In this document: positions 28,350-36,138 of the stretch, in pieces | Layout: every line of letters starts with the position of its first letter | Position numbering within the stretch: position 1 is the stretch's first letter | NCBI RefSeq assembly: GCF_013778455.1 | Contig: NZ_JACEHE010000005.1 | Coordinates: 329,972-393,971, forward strand | Source: Streptomyces himalayensis subsp. himalayensis | GTDB lineage: Bacteria > Actinomycetota > Actinomycetes > Streptomycetales > Streptomycetaceae | Reading direction: 5' to 3' | DNA: 64,000 nucleotides | Made by a program: the position numbers and the translations under genes | Notes under the pieces: generated by a model | What the model saw: the letters and a program-made list of their open reading frames with translations, nothing else | Told to the model about the DNA's origin: nothing | The model's database searches: none

Positions 28350-29369
28350 GTGATCGAGCTCGAGGGGGTTCCCGAGCTGGTCGACCCGGTCATGGTGGCC
28401 GCGTTCGAGGGCTGGAACGACGCCGGCGACGCCGCCTCCACCGCGGTCGCGCATCTCGACAAGGTATGGAAGGGCGAGGTCTTCGCGGCGCTCGACGCGG
28501 AGGACTACTACGACTTCCAGGTGAACCGCCCCACGGTGTGGCTGGACGGCGGCGTCCGCAAGATCACATGGCCGACGACCCGGCTCTCGGTGATCCGCAT
28601 CGGCGGCGACAAGCCGCGTGACCTGGTGCTGGTCCGCGGCATCGAGCCGTCCATGCGCTGGCGGTCGTTCTGCAACGAGCTGCTGGGGTTCGCGCACGAA
28701 CTCGGCGTGGAACTCGTGGTCATCCTGGGCGCACTGCTCGGCGACACACCGCACACGCGTCCCGTCCCGATCAGCGGCACCACGTCCGACCCGGACCTTG
28801 CCCGCAGGATGGACCTGGAGGAGACCAAGTACGAGGGTCCGACGGGCATCGTCGGCATCCTTCAGGAGGCGTGCACGCACGCGGGTGTGCCGGCGGTGTC
28901 GCTGTGGGCGGCCGTCCCGCACTACGTGTCGCAGCCACCGAACCCCAAGGCCACTCTCGCCCTGCTGAACCGGCTTGAGGACCTGATCGACCTGCGTATC
29001 CCGCTGGAAGAGCTGCCCGATGACGCGCGTGCATGGCAGCTGGGCGTGGACCAGCTGGCGGCCGAGGACAGCGAGGTCGCCGAGTACGTGCAGACGCTGG
29101 AGGAGGCGCGGGACACCGCCGAGCTCCCGGAGGCGTCGGGCGAGGCGATCGCCCGTGAGTTCGAGCGCTATCTGCGCAGGCGGGACGGCGGTGTCGGCCC
29201 GGCCGCGGGCCAGGCCGGCGGTCATGCCACGGAGGGCGGCGACGGTGCCCCGTATCTGCGCGAGGGCCCGGCCGACCGCACCCGGCCGCCGAAGCCGCAG
29301 CGGCCGGGGAGCGACGACGAGGGCGGCGGGGCAGCGAGCGGAGGCTCCGAGGACTCGCCGGAGGAGTGA
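28350..29369 (+). CDS. parJ: PAC2-family protein, ParJ-like ParA regulator
   Basis: 339 residues from a GTG preceded by AAGGAGG. The PAC2 (proteasome-assembly-chaperone-like) domain covers about 1-290 (LVDPVMVAAFEGWNDAGDAASTAVAHL, LGDTPHTRPVPISGT, GIVGILQEACTHAGVPAVSLW). The C-terminal 50 residues are Gly/Asp/Pro-rich and disordered. In S. coelicolor the protein at this locus (ParJ, SCO1662) interacts with ParA and promotes its depolymerisation during sporulation; identity here rests on family plus synteny with the glycerol locus and mshC. Confidence 0.87.
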   Translation: MIELEGVPELVDPVMVAAFEGWNDAGDAASTAVAHLDKVWKGEVFAALDAEDYYDFQVNRPTVWLDGGVRKITWPTTRLSVIRIGGDKPRDLVLVRGIEPSMRWRSFCNELLGFAHELGVELVVILGALLGDTPHTRPVPISGTTSDPDLARRMDLEETKYEGPTGIVGILQEACTHAGVPAVSLWAAVPHYVSQPPNPKATLALLNRLEDLIDLRIPLEELPDDARAWQLGVDQLAAEDSEVAEYVQTLEEARDTAELPEASGEAIAREFERYLRRRDGGVGPAAGQAGGHATEGGDGAPYLREGPADRTRPPKPQRPGSDDEGGGAASGGSEDSPEE

Positions 29370-29388
29370 GCCGGACCGGAAGAGCGAG

Positions 29389-29419
29389 AGGGGCGGTGCG
29401 CCACAGGCGCACCGCCCCT
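29389..29419 (+). terminator. parJ terminator
   Basis: Perfect 14-bp stem AGGGGCGGTGCGCC / GGCGCACCGCCCCT with a 3-nt loop, followed by TTGTT. Confidence 0.9.
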
Positions 29420-29559
29420 TTGTTCGTCGGGTCTCGCTGACGTCCGCCGGGCCGAGGACGGGCAGGCCGTCCGCGGTGCGGACGGGCGTGTCCTCGCCCC
29501 GGGGCCTCGGCGGCCGTCAGGTGCTGCCCCGGGCCCAGCCCTCGGCTCGCGACGCGCCG

Positions 29560-29915
29560 ACGGCTCGAATGCCTGGAGCGCGCCTCGCGGCCCGTGTGCC
29601 TGGAGCGCGCCCGCAGCCTGCTTGCCCCGGGGGCGCCTGCCGCCCGTGTGCCTGGAGCACGCCCGCAGCCCGCTTGCCCGGAGGGCGCCTGCCGCCCGTG
29701 TACCTGAGTGTGCCCGCGGCCGTGTACTCGGAGCACGACGCCGAGCAGCGCGTCGACGGCGTTCGACACGACGCCGGGCGCGCCCACAGGCCGTGCACCT
29801 GGAGCGCGCCCGCGGCCCGTGTTCCTAGAGCGCGACGCCGCCGTCGACGGCGTTCGACACGACGCCGGGCGCGCCCACAGGCCGTGCACCTGGAGCGCGC
29901 CCGCGGCCCGTGTTC
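29560..29915. repeat. Degenerate tandem repeats derived from the mshC 3' end
   Basis: Two copies of the mshC terminal segment lie beyond its stop: at 29825 (period 91) and 29728 (period 97). Read on the minus strand they would encode GAPGVVSNAVDGGVAL and GAPGVVSNAVDALLGVVL, next to the real end [18 protein letters not shown]. Further left, 50-60 bp units built on GCCTGGAGC...CGCCTGCCGCCCGTGT repeat at about 29588-29705. No gene is supported in 29420-29915. Confidence 0.85.
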
Positions 29916-31145
29916 CTAGAGCGCGACGCCGAGCAGCCCGTCGACGGCGCGCGACACCACGCCGGGCGCCCCCTCATCCGTACCGCCCTGCTCATGCTGG
30001 AGCGCCGCCCAGCGGTCGACCGCGGCGAGCGCGGCCGGGGCGTCCAGATCGTTCGCGAGGGCGTCGCGGATCTCCTCGACCAGGGCCTCGGCGGGCGGGC
30101 CGTCGGGGCGTGAGACGGCGGACCTCCACCGCCCGAGCCGCGCGACGGCCTCCTCGAGGACGTCGTCGGTCCACTCCCAGTCGGCCCGGTAGTGGTGGGC
30201 GAGCAGGGCGAGCCGTATGGCGGCGGGGTCGACCCCGTCGCGCCGCAGCTTCGACACGAAGACGAGGTTGCCCTTGGACTTCGACATCTTCTGGCCGTCC
30301 AGCGCCACCATGCCCGCGTGGACGTACGCCTTGGCGAAGGGGTACTCGCCGGTCAGCGCCTGCGCGTGCGACGCGCCCATCTCGTGGTGCGGGAAGGCGA
30401 GGTCGGAGCCGCCGCCCTGCACGTCGAAGCCCATCCCGAGGTGGTCCAGGGCGATGGCCACGCACTCGATGTGCCAGCCGGGCCGGCCGCGGCCGAGCGA
30501 ACCGCCGTCCCAGCTCGGCTCGCCCTCGCGGGCGGCCATCCAGAGCATCGGGTCGAGCGGGTTCTTCTTGCCCGGACGGTCCGGGTCGCCGCCACGCTCG
30601 GCGGACAGCAGCCGCATGGCGGCGGCGTCGAGGCGCGAGACCTCGCCGAAGTGCGGGTCGGCCTCGACGGAGAAGTAGACGTCCCCCTCGAGCTCGTACG
30701 CGGCGCCGGCGTCCCGCAGCCGCTCGACGAGCGGGACGATGCCCGGGATGGCCTCGACCGCGCCGATGTAGTGCTGCGGCGGGAGCATCCGCAGCGCGGT
30801 CATGTCCTCGCGGAAGAGGGCGGTCTCGCGCTCGGCGAGCCCTGTCCAGTCGACACCGTCGCGCTCGGCGCGTTCGAGCAGCGGGTCGTCGACGTCGGTC
30901 ACGTTCTGGACGTAGTGCACCTGCCGCTTCGTGTCGAGCCACACGCGCTGCACGAGGTCGAACGCGTTGTAGGTCGCGGCGTGACCGATGTGGGTCGCGT
31001 CGTACGGGGTGATGCCGCAGACGTAGATACGGGCGACGGGACCGGGGTCGAGGGTGACGAGGCCGCCGGTCGCGGTGTCGTGGATCCGAAGGTCGCGGCC
31101 CTTGCCAGGCAGGGCGGGGACCTCAGAAGCGGGCCAGGCATGCAT
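29916..31145 (-). CDS. mshC: Mycothiol biosynthesis cysteine ligase MshC
   Basis: 409 residues, the standard MshC length. It joins L-cysteine to GlcN-Ins with ATP in mycothiol synthesis. It is a cysteinyl-tRNA-synthetase-like fold: HIGH at 52-55, KMSKS at 286-290, zinc ligands expected at C43 ([15 protein letters not shown]), C228 (GWHIECVA) and H253/H254 (FPHHE). The absence of a tRNA anticodon-binding domain and the [27 protein letters not shown] segment separate it from CysS. Its 3' end has been duplicated downstream. 243 nt without a gene separate it from the next gene upstream. Confidence 0.97.
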   Translation of the reverse strand: MHAWPASEVPALPGKGRDLRIHDTATGGLVTLDPGPVARIYVCGITPYDATHIGHAATYNAFDLVQRVWLDTKRQVHYVQNVTDVDDPLLERAERDGVDWTGLAERETALFREDMTALRMLPPQHYIGAVEAIPGIVPLVERLRDAGAAYELEGDVYFSVEADPHFGEVSRLDAAAMRLLSAERGGDPDRPGKKNPLDPMLWMAAREGEPSWDGGSLGRGRPGWHIECVAIALDHLGMGFDVQGGGSDLAFPHHEMGASHAQALTGEYPFAKAYVHAGMVALDGQKMSKSKGNLVFVSKLRRDGVDPAAIRLALLAHHYRADWEWTDDVLEEAVARLGRWRSAVSRPDGPPAEALVEEIRDALANDLDAPAALAAVDRWAALQHEQGGTDEGAPGVVSRAVDGLLGVAL

Positions 31146-31388
31146 GCCCTGAGCCTAACCGGACGGATGTTCCGCCTACGAACCGGACCGCCCCTGACGA
31201 CCGGAAAGGCCCTCTTGCACAACGGCGCCGCCTATGATCAGGGCCTTCCCCACGCGCCTGCGGCAGTCGTTCTCGAAGCGTGGCACAGCGGAACTGTGCC
31301 CCACCAGCCTGTGCTCAGCGGCATAGAGCGCTCCCGCATGAACGCAACCACGCACCACCCGCACCCGAAGACAAGAATGCGAGCGCCC

Positions 31389-32213
31389 CTAAACCGGCGG
31401 CCAAGGAATGGCCGGCCACTCCCCCGACGGCTCCGGATGCCGCCCGGACACCAGCAACGCCTCGACACGCGCGCGCAGCGCCTCGACCTCATCCGAGGTG
31501 ATCAGCTCACGAAGCCGCACGGCGAGCCCCGAACCGTCGTCGAGCGCATCCCGCAGGGACCCGAGCACCGCCACCGCCTCGACGGTCAGCGCCTCCCCCG
31601 CCCACCCCCACAACAGCGTCCGCAGCTTGTCCTCGGCATGAAACGTGACCCCGTGGTCGATCCCGTACAGACGCCCATCGGCGGTCGGCAGGAGATGACT
31701 CCCCTTGCGGTCGGCGTTGTTGATCACCGCGTCGAGCACCGCGAGCCGCCGCAGCCGCTCGTCGTCGGCGTGCACGAGAAGCGCCGTGCGCCCGCCGCCC
31801 ACCTCCGCGAAACCGATGGCCTTCCATCCGCCCTCCGGCTCATCCCCTTCCACGAGGGCCAGAAGCTCCGCGCCGTCCTCGACGGATGCCTCGATCCACA
31901 GCTGGCACATGCCCTCGCCGTACGGCCCGTCCCGCAGCACGGTGGGCGGTACGAGCCCCCATCCGGTGGCCTCGGACACCTCGTACGCGGCGACCTCGCG
32001 CTGCGCAAGGGTGCCGTCCGGGAAGTCCCACAGGGGCCGCTCCCCGGCGACGGGCTTGTAGATGCAGGTGGCCTCCTGGCCCTCGTACGAAACCGCGCAG
32101 AAGAGCGCCGCGTTGGAGGCGTCGCGGATGCGGCCGCGCACCGTCAGCTCGCCCTTGGCGAGCAGCTCGGTCGCGGTCACGCTCCGCGGCGGTATCCGTT
32201 CTGGCGCGGACAT
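31389..32213 (-). CDS. SCO1664-family protein (PI3/4-kinase-like fold)
   Basis: 274 residues of the family catalogued as TIGR03843. It shows a kinase-like plan: ATCIYKPVAGERPLWDFPDGTL (candidate nucleotide Lys), GWGLVPPTVLRDGPYGEGMCQLW, then LDAVINNADRKGSHLL (catalytic N-A-D-R-K block) and GRLYGIDHGVTFH (DHG metal motif), as in PI3/4-kinase and HipA-like proteins. Substrate unknown. It overlaps the DUF3090 gene by 37 nt and lies next to mshC and a histidine phosphatase, the usual conserved actinobacterial group. ATG 32213 follows AAGGA. Confidence 0.9.
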   Translation of the reverse strand: MSAPERIPPRSVTATELLAKGELTVRGRIRDASNAALFCAVSYEGQEATCIYKPVAGERPLWDFPDGTLAQREVAAYEVSEATGWGLVPPTVLRDGPYGEGMCQLWIEASVEDGAELLALVEGDEPEGGWKAIGFAEVGGGRTALLVHADDERLRRLAVLDAVINNADRKGSHLLPTADGRLYGIDHGVTFHAEDKLRTLLWGWAGEALTVEAVAVLGSLRDALDDGSGLAVRLRELITSDEVEALRARVEALLVSGRHPEPSGEWPAIPWPPV

Positions 32214-32767
32214 ACATGTCCTTCCGGGTCGAGCGGGAGGCTGCACAGCGGGCACGGCGGGCGGCCCGCGTTGACGACGTCCAGGGCCCGTTTGGCGAAG
32301 GCCCTGGCCTGGGCGCCGGTGAGGAGGACGCGGAGCATCGGCGGGCCGTTCTCCTCGTCCTGCAGCAGCCGCTCCTCTGCGGCCGCGAGGTCCTCTTCGG
32401 AGTCGGCGTCCAGTTCGACGAGTGCCTGGGCTTCGACGATCATGCGCTGCTCTTCACCGTCCCAGGCCAGCGCCATGGTGCCGACCCGGAACTCCTCCTC
32501 GATGGGGGTTTCGAGGGGCGCGGTGTCCGAGACCTCCGTGGGGGCGACGGCCGGAACGGCCGCGCTTCCCCCGCTGCGCCGTACGACCTCGTCGAGAAGC
32601 TCGTCCATGCGCTCGGCGAGCGCGGCCACCTGGGTCTTCTCCAGAGCGACGCTGGTCACTCGGGTTCCGGAGGAGGCCTGGAGGAAGAAGGTGCGGCGCC
32701 CGGGCAGCCCGACCGTACCGGCCACGAAGCGGTCCGGCGGGTTGTAGAGGAACACCTGACGGGACAC
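32177..32767 (-). CDS. DUF3090 family protein with zinc-ribbon-like tail
   Basis: 196 residues (TIGR03847 family). MSRQVFLYNPPDRFVAGTVGLPGRRTFFLQA is the invariant family opening. The core is acidic and mixed alpha/beta; the last 30 residues hold CPLCSLPLDPEGHVCPR, a CxxC...HxC arrangement that could bind zinc. Function unknown. The 37-nt overlap with the kinase-like gene indicates translational coupling, so the two products probably act together. Confidence 0.92.
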   Translation of the reverse strand: MSRQVFLYNPPDRFVAGTVGLPGRRTFFLQASSGTRVTSVALEKTQVAALAERMDELLDEVVRRSGGSAAVPAVAPTEVSDTAPLETPIEEEFRVGTMALAWDGEEQRMIVEAQALVELDADSEEDLAAAEERLLQDEENGPPMLRVLLTGAQARAFAKRALDVVNAGRPPCPLCSLPLDPEGHVCPRQNGYRRGA

Positions 32768-32972
32768 GTCCTGTCTCCATTGGGATCGACTTCGGTTGCT
32801 GCGATCCGGTCGGCTGCGGTTGCCGCTGACCGGATCGGCTGCGGTTGATGCTGCTGGTGCGGGATGTGCGACCAGTATTTGCGATGGCTGGCGACCGTGC
32901 TGAACAGGTAGGGAACGCTGGTGTGGGGACTGCTGCGCTACTTCGACCGCTTCACCCTACTGCGGTTGACGA

Positions 32973-33662
32973 TCACGGTGCTCCCGCACCGCCTCCCACC
33001 GGGGCATCGCCTCCGTTCTCCGGCTCCGTGCGCGGAGCCAGCGAGGCGAAGTCCCCGGTGTCGCCGAGGCGGAGGAGAAAGGGGCGCAACCGTGTGTAGC
33101 GGATCGCGGTGACGGAACAGGGTTCCACGCTGATGCGCTGGAAGAGATCCAGGTGAAGGCCGAGTGCGTCCGCGACGAGCGACTTGATGATGTCGCCGTG
33201 CGAGCACATGACGTACACCGCGTCGGCTCCGTGCTCGCGCTCCACGCGCGCGTTCCACTCGCGTACGGCCTCGGCGGCCCGGGTGGCCATCTCGCGCATG
33301 GACTCGCCGCCGGGGAAGGCGGCCGCCGTCGGGTGCTGCTGGACCACCTCCATCAGCGGCTCGTCCTTGAGTTCGGCGAGCTTGCGGCCGGACCAGTCTC
33401 CGTAGCGGCACTCACCGATGCGCTCGTCGGTGTGGAGAGACAGCTCGGGGCGGGCTGCGAGCAGTGGCTCCAGCGTTTCCCGGCAGCGCTGCAGGGGACT
33501 CGTGACGGCCGTGGCGAGCGGCAGACCGGCCAGCCGGGCGGGCAGGGCGGCCGCCTGGGCCGCGCCCCGCTCGTCGAGGGCGACTCCGGGAGTCCACCCG
33601 GCGAGCAGTCCTTCGGTGTTGGCGGTGGAGCGTCCGTGCCGGACGAGGATCAGCGTGGGCAT
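32973..33662 (-). CDS. Histidine phosphatase family protein (MSMEG_4193 type)
   Basis: 229 residues. Phosphoglycerate-mutase-like fold with the phospho-accepting His in LVRHGRSTANT (9-10), second motif VTSPLQRCRETLE, acid E in GECRYGDWSG and the distal His in VMCSHGDIIKSL. This family (TIGR03848) belongs to the same gene trio as the two genes downstream; the substrate is unknown. 205 nt separate it from DUF3090; that gap carries a short direct repeat (GATCGGCTGCGGTTG-like) and no gene. The Pro/Gly-rich C-terminus is variable. Confidence 0.92.
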   Translation of the reverse strand: MPTLILVRHGRSTANTEGLLAGWTPGVALDERGAAQAAALPARLAGLPLATAVTSPLQRCRETLEPLLAARPELSLHTDERIGECRYGDWSGRKLAELKDEPLMEVVQQHPTAAAFPGGESMREMATRAAEAVREWNARVEREHGADAVYVMCSHGDIIKSLVADALGLHLDLFQRISVEPCSVTAIRYTRLRPFLLRLGDTGDFASLAPRTEPENGGDAPVGGGAGAP

Positions 33663-33689
33663 GCCGCAAGCCTAGGCCGAGCGAGAGGG

Positions 33690-33783
33690 TGCACCTTCGG
33701 CTGCCTCCAGGTGTGTGCCCTTCGGCTGCCTCGGGGTGCGCGCTCTTCAGTTCCCTCAGAGGGGTGTGCCTTCGGCTGCCTCC
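33690..33783 (+). repeat. 25-bp tandem repeat in the corA leader
   Basis: TTCGGCTGCCTC recurs at 33696, 33721 and 33771, with a decayed copy TTCAGTTCCCTC at 33746, giving an exact 25-bp period over four units. It ends immediately before the corA ribosome site. Confidence 0.85.
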
Positions 33784-33799
33784 GGGAAGGAGACGCTGC

Positions 33800-34798
33800 G
33801 TGATCGTGGACTGCGCCATCTACCGCGACGGGCGCCGGACAGAGGGGCCCGCGGACTTCTCCGACGCGCTGGACGAGGCGCGGGCCACCGGGGACGCGTT
33901 CGTCTGGATCGGACTACACGAGCCCACTGAACGCGAATTCGACCACGTCACGAAGGAGTTCGGCCTGCACCCGCTGGCGGTCGAGGACGCCCTGAAGGCG
34001 CATCAGCGCCCGAAGCTCGAGGTGTACGACGACTCGCTGTTCCTCGTCCTCAAGCCGGTGGTGTACGAGCCGCAGAGTGACACCGTGTCCTCGGGCGAGG
34101 TGATGCTGTTCCTCGGCGACTCGTTCGTGGTGAGCGTCCGGCACGGCGAAGGGGCGCCTCTGAGGGCGGTACGACAGCGGCTGGAGGCAGAGCCGGACCT
34201 GCTCAAACAGGGCCCGACGTCCGTGATGTACGCAGTCGCCGACGCGATCGTGGACCGCTATCTGGAGGTCGCGACGGAGCTCCAGACCGATCTCGAGGAG
34301 CTCGAGGCGGAGGTGTTCTCGCCGGAGCGCGGCGAGTCGCGGCACACCGCGCCCCGGATCTACACGTTCAAGCGGCAGGTACTTGAGTTCCGCCGGGCCA
34401 CCGGTCCGCTGGCCCTGCCGCTGGCCCGGCTGGCGGGTACGGGCCCCTACTCGGCGGCCGTGCCGTTCGCCAGCGACGCCGCTCAGCCGTTCTTCCGTGA
34501 TGTCAGCGACCATCTGACACGCGTGAACGAGTCCGTGGAGGGCCTCGACCGGCTGGTCTCTGACGTCCTCTCGGCGCATCTGGCGCAGATGAGCGTCCGG
34601 CAGAACGACGACATGCGGAAGATCTCGTCGTGGGCGGCCATGGCCGCGGTCCCCACGATGATCGCGGGGATCTACGGCATGAACTTCGAGCACATGCCCG
34701 AGCTGACGTGGACATGGGGGTACCCGGCGGTGATCCTGCTGATGGCCGCGCTGGAGATCGGCCTGTACAGGCTGTTCAAGAGCCGCGGCTGGCTCTAG
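33800..34798 (+). CDS. corA: CorA-family magnesium/cobalt transporter
   Basis: 332 residues. Cytoplasmic N-terminal alpha/beta domain and long helices (about 1-270), then two membrane helices at the C-terminus. The selectivity signature GMN is present in IAGIYGMNFEHMPEL, with the acidic loop HMPE after it. It imports Mg2+ as a pentamer. GTG at 33800 follows AAGGAG at 7-nt spacing. Its stop codon TAG (34796-34798) lies inside the left inverted repeat of the adjoining 194-bp element. The leader carries a tandem repeat. Confidence 0.95.
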   Translation: MIVDCAIYRDGRRTEGPADFSDALDEARATGDAFVWIGLHEPTEREFDHVTKEFGLHPLAVEDALKAHQRPKLEVYDDSLFLVLKPVVYEPQSDTVSSGEVMLFLGDSFVVSVRHGEGAPLRAVRQRLEAEPDLLKQGPTSVMYAVADAIVDRYLEVATELQTDLEELEAEVFSPERGESRHTAPRIYTFKRQVLEFRRATGPLALPLARLAGTGPYSAAVPFASDAAQPFFRDVSDHLTRVNESVEGLDRLVSDVLSAHLAQMSVRQNDDMRKISSWAAMAAVPTMIAGIYGMNFEHMPELTWTWGYPAVILLMAALEIGLYRLFKSRGWL

Positions 34799-34988
34799 TG
34801 CCCCGACAGGCAACGTTCGCCCCGTCGCGACGCCCGGCACGCACTCTCGCCGCACCGGCCGAAAGCCCAAGTACGTCCAGTACGAGGACTTCCGGCCGGC
34901 ACTCCCCCAGCCTCCGGCCGGGGGGACCCCCAGAGCACGCACCGGACGCCGCTCCTTGACGGGCAAACGTTGCCTGCCGGGGCACTAG
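34795..34988. mobile_element. MITE-like 194-bp inverted-repeat element
   Basis: Imperfect terminal inverted repeats of about 31 bp: the left end starts CTAGTGCCCCGACAGGCAAC, and the right end read inward starts CTAGTGCCCCGGCAGGCAAC; about 28 positions agree. The interior contains two nested palindromes (CCGGCCGAAAG...CTTCCGGCCGG and one around CCTCCGGCCGGGGGGACCCCC). It encodes no protein. The left end overlaps the corA stop. CTAG at both tips could be the target duplication or part of the repeat. Confidence 0.7.
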
Positions 34989-35083
34989 TCACAGACCGCG
35001 CCCACCACAGACCACGCCGACCGCGCTCCACGCGCGCGTGCGGACGCACAGCACTCGGAAACGAGCCCGCACGCGCGCGTGCC

Positions 35084-35872
35084 CTACGCGAATTCCGGTG
35101 CCGACGTCGCGGGCCCGCCCAGGGCGTCGCGCCGCTCGGGCATCTTCAGGGACACCATCCGACGCCAGCCGCCGAGCCGCTCGTACACGTACACGGCGTG
35201 GATGCCCGCGGCGAGCAGGGCCGCCTTGGCCCGGGGCCAGCCCAGGATGCGGCCCATGTGGTCCATCACGGCGAGGCTCACGTCGCGGTAGATGCGGATC
35301 TCGGCGAGGGCACTCTCGCGCAGGATCCGCTGGATGGTGCGGCCGTGCCCGGCGCGCGCGAAGCGGAGCAGCTCCTCGTGGCAGTACGCGAGGTGGTTGT
35401 CCTCGTCGCTCGAGATCATCTTGACCGCGCGGCCGATGTCGGGGTGGTCGGCGAAGTGCTTGCGCAGCAGTTCCATCTGCTCGGAGGCGCGCTGTTCGGT
35501 GACCCGGCTGTGGGCGAGATACGTGACGATGTCCTGGACGGTGAGGGGCTCGTCGCGCTTGAGCTGTTCGTGTGCGAGCCCGATGCCGTGCTTCTCGAGG
35601 AGCATCGTGTAGTCCGTCTCCTGCGGGACCTCGACCGGTTCCAGACCGCGCTTCTTCAGCAGGGCGTTGAAGATCCGCCCGTGCTTGTCCTCGTCCGCGC
35701 CGTGGCGCGCGACCTTGGGCGCCAGCCCCCGCTCGCTCTCGGGCACGAGCGCGGCGATACGGCCGTTCTCCCAGCCGCCCTGGGCCTCTCCGCTGGCGGC
35801 GATGGAACAGAACAGCCGGAAGGACTCGTCGTTGTCGAGGATCTCCTGGAAAAGGCTCTTCGCTGAAAGCAT
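35084..35872 (-). CDS. Ferritin-like diiron-fold protein
   Basis: 262 residues, almost all helical. Two metal-ligand-type motifs are visible, KVARHGADEDKHGRIF and VKMISSDEDNHLAYCHEELL, giving repeated D/E-x-x-H groups as in ferritin-like/rubrerythrin four-helix bundles. An oxidative-stress or oxygenase role is possible; no family name is certain. The ATG at 35872 follows GGAGG by 8 nt; in-frame GTGs slightly upstream overlap the ribosome site. Convergent with corA across the 194-bp element. Confidence 0.85.
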   Translation of the reverse strand: MLSAKSLFQEILDNDESFRLFCSIAASGEAQGGWENGRIAALVPESERGLAPKVARHGADEDKHGRIFNALLKKRGLEPVEVPQETDYTMLLEKHGIGLAHEQLKRDEPLTVQDIVTYLAHSRVTEQRASEQMELLRKHFADHPDIGRAVKMISSDEDNHLAYCHEELLRFARAGHGRTIQRILRESALAEIRIYRDVSLAVMDHMGRILGWPRAKAALLAAGIHAVYVYERLGGWRRMVSLKMPERRDALGGPATSAPEFA

Positions 35873-36063
35873 CACTGCCACCTCCGTGCAGGGGTCCGCA
35901 AAGAACGAGTCAAATGCGGTGGCACGCGAGGGGCAACAGGTGTGTCGGACAACTCCGCCAAACGGAGGACGCCTGCGTCGGAAGGGCCGCGTAGACGGAG
36001 AAGGGCCGCGTAGGGTCGGAAGACCGCGTAACCGAGGGGGCCTTGACGCGTTGTTCCGGGCGA

Positions 36064-36104
36064 CGGCCGTGGCGGGGAAGACCCCCGAGCCCCCACCACG
36101 GCCG
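36064..36104 (-). terminator. Terminator of the LLM oxidoreductase gene
   Basis: CGGCCGTGG / CCACGGCCG 9-bp arms with further GGGG/CCCC pairing inside, starting 35 nt after the stop at 36139. Two copies of GAAGGGCCGCGTAG lie just beyond (about 35979-36012). Confidence 0.7.
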
Positions 36105-36138
36105 CAGAAACCTTCTCCCGCGCTTGCGGCCTCTACTG

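Noticed and set aside
29708..31012. Arg-rich 434-codon plus-strand frame over mshC
   Set aside because: Antisense of mshC and its repeats; almost pure Arg/Pro/Gly/Ala translation.
30192..32747. Plus-strand frame of about 850 codons spanning mshC and two further genes
   Set aside because: It crosses several real minus-strand genes and their gap; no domain recognisable.
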